Source: CBDBLK01 sp965243145 (GTDB lineage: Bacteria > Bdellovibrionota > Bacteriovoracia > Bacteriovoracales > Bacteriovoracaceae). Taken from it: a DNA stretch of 64,000 bases. The position numbers were made by a program, and so were the translations under genes. This document shows positions 28,646-35,943 of the stretch, one piece after another (position 1 is the stretch's first letter; each line of letters opens with the position of its first letter). The DNA is taken from positions 2,108,001 through 2,172,000 of the forward strand of contig CBDEUB010000002.1 of assembly GCA_965243145.1 (NCBI GenBank), in the 5' to 3' direction. A model generated the notes under the pieces. It had not been told where the DNA came from and made no database searches. It was given only the letters and a program-made list of their open reading frames with translations.

Positions 28646-29257
28646 ATGCACCGTCCACAATCGTACATTCCCAATCCCATCGTCATTGAACAGACCGCCA
28701 GAGGGGAGCGCCAATACGACATTTATTCGCGGCTATTGCTCGACCGGATCGTGTTTTTGGGGACTCAAATCAACGATACCGTGGCCAATTTGTTGGTGGC
28801 CCAGATGCTCTTTTTGGAACAGAGTGGCCCAGAAGACCCGATTCACTTCTATATCAACAGCCCTGGGGGTTCTGTTTATGCGGGGTTAGGTATTTATGAC
28901 ATAATGAATCATATATCTTGCCCGGTGCACACCTATTGTGTGGGAATGGCCGCCTCTATGGGTTCCCTGCTTTTGACCGCGGGTTCGGCGGGGCACCGCT
29001 ATTCTTTGCCCCACGGGCGGATCATGATCCACCAACCCCTCGGCGGTGCCCATGGCCAGTGTTCCGACATTCAGATTCAGGCCAAGGAAATCAAACTTTT
29101 GAGGGATCAACTCAACGATATTTATGTTAAACATTGCCCCAAGAAACTGACCCGGGAACAGGTCGAGACATTAACTGACCGGGACAATTATATGAATCCC
29201 GGTGAGGCCATTGAGATTGGCCTGATCGATCAAATCATTGGGCCAAAGTCCAAGTGA
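28646..29257 (+). CDS. clpP: ATP-dependent Clp protease proteolytic subunit
   Basis: The 203-residue sequence is a standard ClpP: Ser104 in GMAASMGS, His129 in MIHQPLGG, and the catalytic Asp in the TDRDNY segment. It forms the tetradecameric chamber that degrades proteins fed by ClpX or ClpA. GGGAG precedes ATG 28646. clpX follows 36 bp downstream on the same strand. Confidence 0.97.
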   Translation: MHRPQSYIPNPIVIEQTARGERQYDIYSRLLLDRIVFLGTQINDTVANLLVAQMLFLEQSGPEDPIHFYINSPGGSVYAGLGIYDIMNHISCPVHTYCVGMAASMGSLLLTAGSAGHRYSLPHGRIMIHQPLGGAHGQCSDIQIQAKEIKLLRDQLNDIYVKHCPKKLTREQVETLTDRDNYMNPGEAIEIGLIDQIIGPKSK

Positions 29258-29293
29258 TGGGCCTAGGGGGAGTGCGCGAGCGGAAGGCCAATT

Positions 29294-30625
29294 ATGGGTG
29301 AGAGAAAAAGCAGCTACGGCATGACATTACACTGCAACTTTTGCGGCAAAAACCAAAAAGAAGTCAAAAAGTTGATCGCTGGCCCAGGGGTCTATATTTG
29401 CGATGAGTGTATTGAATTGTGCAATGACATTATTTACGAAGATGCTTTGCACTCTACGGTTCAGAGTACCCAGGACAATGTTCCTCGGCCCCACGAAATT
29501 AAGGCCCATCTCGATCAGTATGTCATCGGTCAAGACCGCGCCAAAAAAATTATTTCGGTGGCGGTTCACAACCACTATAAAAGAATTTCTTATTCCCAGC
29601 ACTTGAATCGCAAGAGCGATGGCGTGGAGTTGGACAAATCCAATATCCTTTTGGCCGGCCCCACCGGGTCGGGCAAAACATTGATTGCCCAATCCCTGGC
29701 CAAATACCTCAATGTGCCCTTTGCCATTGCCGATGCCACTTCTCTGACGGAGGCCGGCTATGTCGGAGAGGATGTCGAAAATATTATTTTGGGACTCTTG
29801 CAAAACTGCGATTACGATGTGGAGAGGGCCGAGAGAGGCATCGTCTATATCGACGAAATCGACAAAATTGCCCGCAAAAATGAAAACCCCTCCATTACCC
29901 GCGATGTCTCCGGAGAAGGCGTGCAGCAAGCGCTGCTCAAGTTGATCGAGGGAACCACCGCCTCCATTCCTCCCAAGGGTGGGCGCAAACACCCCCAGCA
30001 AGAGTTCATTCAGGTCAAGACCAAAAATATTTTATTTATTGTCGCCGGTGCTTTTGTCGGCCTGGACAAAATTATCCAAAAGCGCATGACCAAACGGCCG
30101 ATGGGACTTTTGGCCGAGGGAAAAGAAGGTGGCGAGGCAAAGAAAAAATCGGTTTTGGAAAAATTGGGAGGCATCGAACCCCAGGATTTGTCCCAGTTCG
30201 GCCTCATTCCGGAATTTATCGGCCGCCTTCCCGTCAGTGCCCTTTTAGAGGACTTGGATGAAGAGTCCTTGATGATGATTTTGAGTGAACCTAAAAACGC
30301 CATTACCAAGCAATATCAAAAACTTCTCGAACTCGACGGGGTGGAATTGATTTTTGAAAAAGATGCTCTGCGAGAAGTGGCGAAAATGGCCCTCAAGAGG
30401 AAGACCGGGGCCCGCGGTTTGCGCGGCATCTTGGAGCAAACCATGCTCGATGTTATGTATGAACTTCCCCACGACAGCAAAACCAATTGTGTCGTCGTCA
30501 CCAAAAAATCCATTCAAGGGCTTGAATCTCCGCGCCTCGAACGGCGGGAGCGCAAGGCGGTTGCAAGCGCGGAAGTCGAGAGTAATCCCTTTTTAAAGAA
30601 TAAAAAGCGAGTCGAAAGCGCGTAA
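29294..30625 (+). CDS. clpX: ClpX unfoldase subunit
   Basis: The N-terminal zinc-binding domain has the four-Cys set CNFCGKN and CDECIELC. The AAA+ part has GPTGSGKT (Walker A), IDEIDKIA (Walker B) and an arginine-rich C-terminal subdomain (KTGARGLRGILE). ClpX recognises tagged substrates, unfolds them and passes them to ClpP. The stop codon TAA (30623-30625) lies inside the left inverted repeat of a dispersed repeat element, so the element's insertion fixed the C-terminal end. Confidence 0.97.
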   Translation: MGERKSSYGMTLHCNFCGKNQKEVKKLIAGPGVYICDECIELCNDIIYEDALHSTVQSTQDNVPRPHEIKAHLDQYVIGQDRAKKIISVAVHNHYKRISYSQHLNRKSDGVELDKSNILLAGPTGSGKTLIAQSLAKYLNVPFAIADATSLTEAGYVGEDVENIILGLLQNCDYDVERAERGIVYIDEIDKIARKNENPSITRDVSGEGVQQALLKLIEGTTASIPPKGGRKHPQQEFIQVKTKNILFIVAGAFVGLDKIIQKRMTKRPMGLLAEGKEGGEAKKKSVLEKLGGIEPQDLSQFGLIPEFIGRLPVSALLEDLDEESLMMILSEPKNAITKQYQKLLELDGVELIFEKDALREVAKMALKRKTGARGLRGILEQTMLDVMYELPHDSKTNCVVVTKKSIQGLESPRLERRERKAVASAEVESNPFLKNKKRVESA

Positions 30626-30829
30626 GTGTTTGCACTTCAGGCCATCTTGCCTCCGCATCCTGCTCCGGCACTGCCCATCGGGGCAGTCGTCGCTCGTCGC
30701 CTTCCCGGCGACTCCGTGTGATTCAGCTTCACCGTCACTCCTTGCGATGTGCAGGGAGCACACCTCAGTCGTTCCGTTTCGCTTCATCCCAATCTGACCT
30801 AAATTGCAAGCACTTACCTTGCTTTTATC
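30622..30829 (+). repeat. Structured dispersed repeat, copy A
   Basis: Terminal inverted repeats are GTAAGTGTTTGCA (30622-30634) and TGCAAGCACTTAC (30805-30817), complementary with one G-T pair. Inside are two hairpins: ACTGCCC/GGGCAGT (about 30670-30687) and GTCGCC/GGCGAC (about 30696-30712). The shared right flank CTTGCTTTTATC ends at 30829. Compared with copies B and C it carries about 45 extra bases before the right end. It begins within the clpX stop codon. Confidence 0.85.
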
Positions 30830-31093
30830 AAAGTTTTGTGAGCAGTTACGAAAATACCTAAAAATTTCAACTTAAAAAAGCTATCATTCGGAGGAATTTT
30901 CTTCCTTTCGCAAAGTGTTGTTAGTCTTTTTAAGGATTTCTTTACTAAAGTTACAAAGTTTAACAAGGGAAAATTCTTCACTTTTAATTTTTTTTATCCT
31001 TGGCGCTGCTCGGGTTACAATAAGGGAGAGGTACTGATCTCTGGCCTTCATTGAAGCAGGCCAGGCCATTTTAACAGTAGTGCAAGAGGTACT
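30626..31093. other. Intergenic region clpX-lon (468 bp)
   Basis: The left half is copy A of the dispersed repeat and a stray right end (30837-30849). The right half, 30850-31080, is AT-rich with several T runs and probably holds the lon promoter, but I could not place one convincingly and saw no heat-shock sigma-32 box. No tRNA fold or small gene is convincing here; minus-strand open frames are shadows. Confidence 0.6.
30837..30849 (+). repeat. Stray right-end inverted repeat of the dispersed element
   Basis: TGTGAGCAGTTAC closely matches the right terminal repeat of copy B (TGAGAGCAGTTAC) and copy C (TGTGAGCACTTAC). It lies 8 bp past copy A and has no partner left end. It may be a remnant of another copy. 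Confidence 0.5.
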
Positions 31094-33508
31094 ATGCCGG
31101 CCAAAAAAACTGAAGTCACTCGCCTTCCCCTCCTCCCTTTGAGAGATGTTATTATTTTTCCCCACATGGTGGTTCCCCTCTTTGTTGGCCGGGAAAAATC
31201 CATCACCGCTCTGGAATTGGCGGCCAAAAAAAGCAATGAACTCTTTTTGGTCACTCAGAGGGATGCCAGTATTCTCAACCCCAGTCGGGAGGATATTTAT
31301 GACATTGGGACGGTAGTCAACATTATTCAAATGTTGCGCTTGCCGGACAATACAGTCAAAGTTTTGGTCGAGGGAAGGTATCGGGCCAGTATAAAAAAAT
31401 TTGACTATACCGCCGCCGGACACATTGTCGAAGTGGCCAAGGAAATCTCGCGGCCGCCCAGCGCGGTCAATGTCGAGGCCCAAGTGCGATCTATTAAATC
31501 GGTTTTTGAACAGTATGTAAGGCTCAACCGCAGGATTCCGCCCGAACTGTTGATGAGCATATCGTCTATTTCTGACCCTGGCCGTTTGGCGGATATTATC
31601 GTGGCACATTTTGCCATGAAAATTCCCGAGAAGCAGGAAATTTTGGAGGCCATTGACATTGGTAAAAGACTGGGCCTGTTGCTGAAAAAAATGCAGGGAG
31701 AGATCGAAATTATCAATGTCGAGAGGAAAATCCGCTCGCGGGTGAAGAACCAGATGGAACGGTCGCAAAAGGAGTATTATCTCAACGAGCAAATGAACGC
31801 CATCCAAAAAGAGTTGGGACAAAAGGATGGAAAGTCCGAGACTCAGGAAATGGAAGAAAAACTGGCCAACAAGAAAATGCCGGTTGAGGCCAAGAGCAAA
31901 GTTTATAAGGAAATTAAAAAATTAAAATCCATGTCTCCCATGTCGGCGGAGGCCACGGTGGTGAGGAATTATATTGATTGGATACTGTGTTTGCCCTGGC
32001 TCGATTACAGCGAAGACAACAATTCGGTACCCCACGCGCGCGAAGTCCTCGACGACCACCATTACGGCATGAAAGATGTCAAGGAAAGAATTGTTGAATA
32101 TTTGGCCGTGCGTTCGCTGCTCAAAGAAGAGGGAAAAGGTACCATCTTGTGTCTGGTGGGGCCTCCAGGGGTGGGGAAAACTTCGATTGCCCGTTCCCTG
32201 GGTGATTCTCTCGGCCGCAAATTTCAAAGAATTTCCCTGGGGGGAGTGCGGGACGAGTCGGAAATTCGCGGACACCGTCGGACTTATATCGGTGCCATGC
32301 CAGGCAAAATTATCAATGCTCTGAAAAAGGCGGGAACCTCCAACCCTCTCATTCTCTTGGACGAGATCGATAAAATGTCTTCGGATATGCGGGGTGACCC
32401 CGCTTCCGCCATGCTGGAAGTGCTCGATCCCGAGCAAAACAAAACTTTTAGTGATCACTACATTGAAGTGGAGTACGATTTGTCCAAAGTGATGTTTGTT
32501 ATGACCGCCAACGATATTGGCCGTATTCCCATACCTCTCAGGGACCGCATGGAGATTATCAAACTTTCGGGATATACACCCTACGAAAAATTGCAAATTG
32601 GGAAGCGCTATTTGCTCAAAAAGGCGGTCAAAAACAACGGATTGGACAACTACAGCGTGAGCATTCCCGATGGCATGATGGGGGAAATCGTTACCGATTG
32701 GACGAAAGAAGCGGGCGTGCGCGAATTTGAAAGACTGCTCAACACCATTTGCCGCAAAATAGCAACTCATGTGGTGACCAACGAAATCAAAGGAGGCAAG
32801 CGGTTTAAAGTGAGTAATGCCCAACTAGTCAAGTATTTGGGAGTGAAAAAATATATTTCCACCGAGGCGGAAAAAGAACCCCAAATCGGGGTAGTCAACG
32901 GATTGGCCTGGACTTCTGTGGGAGGAGAGTTGTTGCATATTGAAGTGGTAAGCGTTTCGGGCAAAGGTCATATTCAAATTACTGGCAAACTCGGAGAGGT
33001 CATGACTGAATCGGCCAAGGCCGCGCTCAGCTATGTTCGTTTTATCAGTGACCGATTGGGGATTAAATCCGAGTTTTATGAAAAGACCGATCTGCACATA
33101 CACGCACCAGAGGGTGCAGTTCCCAAAGACGGCCCCTCGGCCGGCATTACCATAGTGACCGCCCTGACTTCAGCAGTAACTGGCATTAAAGTCCGTCAGG
33201 ATTTGGCGATGACCGGGGAGGTGACCATTCGTGGAAAAGTTTTGCCCATAGGTGGATTGAAGGAAAAACTGCTGGCCGCCAAGCGCGCCAATATCAAAAT
33301 GGTGATCATTCCCGCCAAAAATCAAAAAGACCTGGTCGAAATCCCCGAGGAAGTCAAATCGGGCATCGACATTAGGCCCTGTAAAAGCGTTGAGGAAGTT
33401 CTCAAATTGGCCCTGGATTTGCAACGGCCAGAAAAGTTCATGCAGGTGGTGGGCCTCAAACTATTGGAAGACAAAGGCCAGGAAAGTATGGTGGGCGTGG
33501 CCAATTAA
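31094..33508 (+). CDS. lon: Lon ATP-dependent protease
   Basis: The 804-residue protein has all three LonA parts: N-terminal LON domain (RLPLLPLRDVIIFPHMVVPL), AAA+ module with GPPGVGKTS and LLDEIDKM, and the protease domain with catalytic Ser682 in KDGPSAGIT and the catalytic Lys in GGLKEK (about 720-725). It degrades misfolded and regulatory proteins. AAGAGG sits just before ATG 31094. The stop overlaps the end of the convergent potassium-channel gene by 4 bp. Confidence 0.97.
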   Translation: MPAKKTEVTRLPLLPLRDVIIFPHMVVPLFVGREKSITALELAAKKSNELFLVTQRDASILNPSREDIYDIGTVVNIIQMLRLPDNTVKVLVEGRYRASIKKFDYTAAGHIVEVAKEISRPPSAVNVEAQVRSIKSVFEQYVRLNRRIPPELLMSISSISDPGRLADIIVAHFAMKIPEKQEILEAIDIGKRLGLLLKKMQGEIEIINVERKIRSRVKNQMERSQKEYYLNEQMNAIQKELGQKDGKSETQEMEEKLANKKMPVEAKSKVYKEIKKLKSMSPMSAEATVVRNYIDWILCLPWLDYSEDNNSVPHAREVLDDHHYGMKDVKERIVEYLAVRSLLKEEGKGTILCLVGPPGVGKTSIARSLGDSLGRKFQRISLGGVRDESEIRGHRRTYIGAMPGKIINALKKAGTSNPLILLDEIDKMSSDMRGDPASAMLEVLDPEQNKTFSDHYIEVEYDLSKVMFVMTANDIGRIPIPLRDRMEIIKLSGYTPYEKLQIGKRYLLKKAVKNNGLDNYSVSIPDGMMGEIVTDWTKEAGVREFERLLNTICRKIATHVVTNEIKGGKRFKVSNAQLVKYLGVKKYISTEAEKEPQIGVVNGLAWTSVGGELLHIEVVSVSGKGHIQITGKLGEVMTESAKAALSYVRFISDRLGIKSEFYEKTDLHIHAPEGAVPKDGPSAGITIVTALTSAVTGIKVRQDLAMTGEVTIRGKVLPIGGLKEKLLAAKRANIKMVIIPAKNQKDLVEIPEEVKSGIDIRPCKSVEEVLKLALDLQRPEKFMQVVGLKLLEDKGQESMVGVAN

Positions 33509-33888
33509 GAATCGTCTCTTTGATCTTCGGCGATGAGATTGGACATGACCGAAACCAAAACCGCCATAAAACTCAAGAAAAAAGTCACGCCCACGACGAT
33601 GAGAAAGACCCCGATGGCCCTGCCCACCATGGTGGTGGGAACAATGTCACCATAGCCGACGGTAGAAATGGTACACAAGGCCCACCAGGCGGCGTCCCAG
33701 TAGTTGGCCACATTGGGGTTGATGCCCGCTTCAAAATAGTAGAAGGCATAGGCCATGCTAAAAGTAATGAGGTTGCCAGTGAGGGCAAAATAAATGAGCA
33801 GGGGTGTTTCCAGGGATTTAAAAAGGATGCCAGAGTATTTTGGAATGTCATGGTGGGGTTTAAAGCGGAACCTGGGGCGTTTTTTCAT
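33505..33888 (-). CDS. Two-helix potassium channel protein (Ion_trans_2)
   Basis: Two membrane helices (about residues 31-52 and 90-113) flank a pore loop with the selectivity filter TVGYGD (76-81), the KcsA-type minimal architecture. The N terminus is basic and cytoplasmic. At 127 residues there is no room for a regulatory RCK domain. It should form a tetrameric K+ channel. It is convergent with lon. Confidence 0.9.
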   Translation of the reverse strand: MKKRPRFRFKPHHDIPKYSGILFKSLETPLLIYFALTGNLITFSMAYAFYYFEAGINPNVANYWDAAWWALCTISTVGYGDIVPTTMVGRAIGVFLIVVGVTFFLSFMAVLVSVMSNLIAEDQRDDS

Positions 33889-34155
33889 CGTTTTCCGTTA
33901 ATAATCTTTTGTTTCATCATGCCATAATTTCTTATAAAATCTTACTTTTGAGGTTTCATTTGTCATTTTCCAGTCTGTTTCCCCTTGCAGTCCCCGAAAT
34001 ATCATTTTTCAACTTGCCGACTTCTCTCCGAAATGTCACTATTTTTTCTTAGATACTGTTAGACTGAAAAGTTTTTATTTAGTTGAGGAGCGGATTTTCA
34101 GTCAACAGTGTGTTTTGGATTCGATCTCTTAATTCAACAATGGAGGGTGATTTTC

Positions 34156-34896
34156 ATGAATTTGATTGACCAGTTTCACGCGGGCGGAGTTTTTATGTAC
34201 TTCATCCTGGCCTTTGGCCTGATGGCCTTGGTTCTTATCGTGGAACGCTCTTTTGCTCTCTATATTTCCTATCGGGCCGCCCCGCCGGATTTTCGCAAAA
34301 ACATTTTGGGTTTTGTAGCGCGCGGGGATTTTACGGCCGCGCAAAATTATGTCGATGGGTTGCCCCGCTCTTCCATGGGAAGAATTGTCTCCGTGGCCTG
34401 CCGCTTGCGCGGAGGTGGTGCCGGAGACGAGGCCTTGCAGGCGCGGATGGATGAACAACTTTCCCAGGAAATCTCCCGCTACGATAAACGGGTTGGTTTC
34501 CTCGCCATGTTTGGCAATGTCTCGACCCTGTTTGGACTTTTGGGAACAGTGACCGGACTGATTAGTTCCTTTGCCGGAGTGGCGGCGGCCTCGCCCGTCG
34601 AACGGGCTAACCTCTTGTCGGCGGGAATTTCCGAGGCCCTCAATTCAACCGCTTTTGGGTTGATTGCGGCGATCCCTGCTCTGGTGGCCAGTGCGGTTCT
34701 GCAAAATCGCGTGGAAAATATTATCACCGCCCTGACTGAACAGGCCTCGGAACTCTATCACGATTTTCTCTTTTACACGGAAAACTATTCGGCCAAAGAA
34801 ACGAAGTTGGAAAAAGGGGAAAAGGAGAGAATCCCCACGCCGGCAATGCCTTCGGCGGCGGCGACTTCGGAAGAACTGGCCGCCAGTTCCGTCTGA
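34156..34896 (+). CDS. TolQ/ExbB/MotA-type channel subunit of gliding-type operon
   Basis: ATG 34156 has GGAGG upstream and gives MNLIDQFHAGGVFMYFILAFGLMALVLIVE, the usual first helix; the frame is open to 34108 without a ribosome site. The second and third helices contain GNVSTLFGLLGTVTGLISSFAGV and the GISEALNSTAFGLIAAIPALVAS pattern. It should form the proton-driven stator channel. It opens a ten-gene same-strand run with short gaps and overlaps. Homologues in Myxococcus (AglR) power gliding; that role here is inferred from the operon content. Confidence 0.9.
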   Translation: MNLIDQFHAGGVFMYFILAFGLMALVLIVERSFALYISYRAAPPDFRKNILGFVARGDFTAAQNYVDGLPRSSMGRIVSVACRLRGGGAGDEALQARMDEQLSQEISRYDKRVGFLAMFGNVSTLFGLLGTVTGLISSFAGVAAASPVERANLLSAGISEALNSTAFGLIAAIPALVASAVLQNRVENIITALTEQASELYHDFLFYTENYSAKETKLEKGEKERIPTPAMPSAAATSEELAASSV

Positions 34897-34937
34897 CTTA
34901 CTAATGGCAGGATGCGGGGACGGGGAAGAAACACAGT

Positions 34938-35429
34938 ATGCGCAAGAAGACGGGATTGGGGAAAAAGCGGGATTTGGATGTTCAACTCAATTTGACCCCC
35001 TTTATCGATCTGCTTTCAACTTGTGTCTGTTTTTTGTTAGTCACTGCGGTTTGGATCGAAATCGGGTCGTTGGAAGTCAAACAGAGTTATGGCACGGATA
35101 CCTCCGATGTCAAGAGTGATGCTTTTGAACTCGACTTGATTTTGCGGGGAACCGCCAACTCCCCCCGCGCGCGCCTCAACCTCAAAAAGAATGGCCGGCG
35201 CATTAGGAGTGTGAGAGTCAAGGGTGAATCCTTTGAGGCCATGCTCGCCGAATTGGATGGGGCCTTGAAGGAAAAGATTTTGCGCAGAAGGGGAAGGCCT
35301 GTGGAAATTGCTTCGGCGACGGTGACTCCCCACCGTTCGGTGGACTACGGGAATTTAGTCGCCGCTTTAGATGCCTTGAGGAAAAATCAAATTGTCAATG
35401 TGGGGGTTTTAACCGAGGGGGGGAATTAG
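34938..35429 (+). CDS. TolR/ExbD-type stator protein 1
   Basis: The 163-residue protein starts with a basic segment and has the single N-terminal helix with the ion-path Asp (LNLTPFIDLLSTCVCFLLVTAVW), then a periplasmic domain. It is the first of two TolR-like genes after the TolQ-like one, as AglQ and AglS accompany AglR in Myxococcus. Its stop overlaps the GTG start of the next gene. Confidence 0.87.
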   Translation: MRKKTGLGKKRDLDVQLNLTPFIDLLSTCVCFLLVTAVWIEIGSLEVKQSYGTDTSDVKSDAFELDLILRGTANSPRARLNLKKNGRRIRSVRVKGESFEAMLAELDGALKEKILRRRGRPVEIASATVTPHRSVDYGNLVAALDALRKNQIVNVGVLTEGGN

Positions 35430-35941
35430 TGATTCTCAACCACAGTTTAGTGGCCGCCGACAGTTTTGAAAAACATTTGATCAATCGCAAGCGCAAAAAG
35501 GCCTTTGGGCTAAAGGCGGTGGGTTTTTCGTTGATGCTCACCTCAATGGTGGACATGTTCAGCATGTTGGTGGTCTTCCTCTTGCAAACTTTTTCCAGTT
35601 CACCGGAAATTTTAGTGACCAAGGGCCTGGTTTTGCCCAATTCTCAAACTTCTGATCTGGTCAAAGAGGCCCCCACTTTGGCCATATCCAAAGAGGGCAA
35701 ACTCTATTTGGATCAAAAATTGGTGGGCAGGGCCGAGACCGTTGTTCGCAACCCCGAACTCTTGCTGCGCAGGCTCGATCGCATTAAGCGCAATTGGAGT
35801 CGTTCGCACCTGACTCCCTTTACGGGAGAAATTAACTTTCAGGCGGACAAGGAAATTAAAAGCACTACGGTGGCCACCATTATGAGCATTTTGACCAGTG
35901 GCCAGTTTCAATCCATCGGTCTAGCGGTTATGGGGCGTTGA
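35429..35941 (+). CDS. TolR/ExbD-type stator protein 2
   Basis: GTG 35429 overlaps the previous stop by one base. The helix is LMLTSMVDMFSMLVVFLLQTF with the conserved Asp, preceded by a basic KRKKAFGLK stretch. The periplasmic part is about 115 residues. Two different TolR-like subunits with one TolQ-like channel are typical of gliding-type motors, not of the simple Tol or Exb systems. Confidence 0.85.
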   Translation: MILNHSLVAADSFEKHLINRKRKKAFGLKAVGFSLMLTSMVDMFSMLVVFLLQTFSSSPEILVTKGLVLPNSQTSDLVKEAPTLAISKEGKLYLDQKLVGRAETVVRNPELLLRRLDRIKRNWSRSHLTPFTGEINFQADKEIKSTTVATIMSILTSGQFQSIGLAVMGR

Positions 35942-35943
35942 CC

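Noticed and set aside
30622..30829. Repeat copy A as a CRISPR array or rho-independent terminator
   Set aside because: There are no direct repeats with spacers; the terminal stems are more than 150 bp apart and only a short T run follows, so neither fits.
30884..31822. 312-codon open frame on the minus strand over the lon start
   Set aside because: It is antisense to the well-supported lon N-terminal domain, has low-complexity His/Phe/Gln composition typical of a shadow frame, and no ribosome site.
31922..32824. 300-codon minus-strand frame inside lon
   Set aside because: Fully antisense to the Lon AAA+ domain; composition is that of a reverse-frame shadow.
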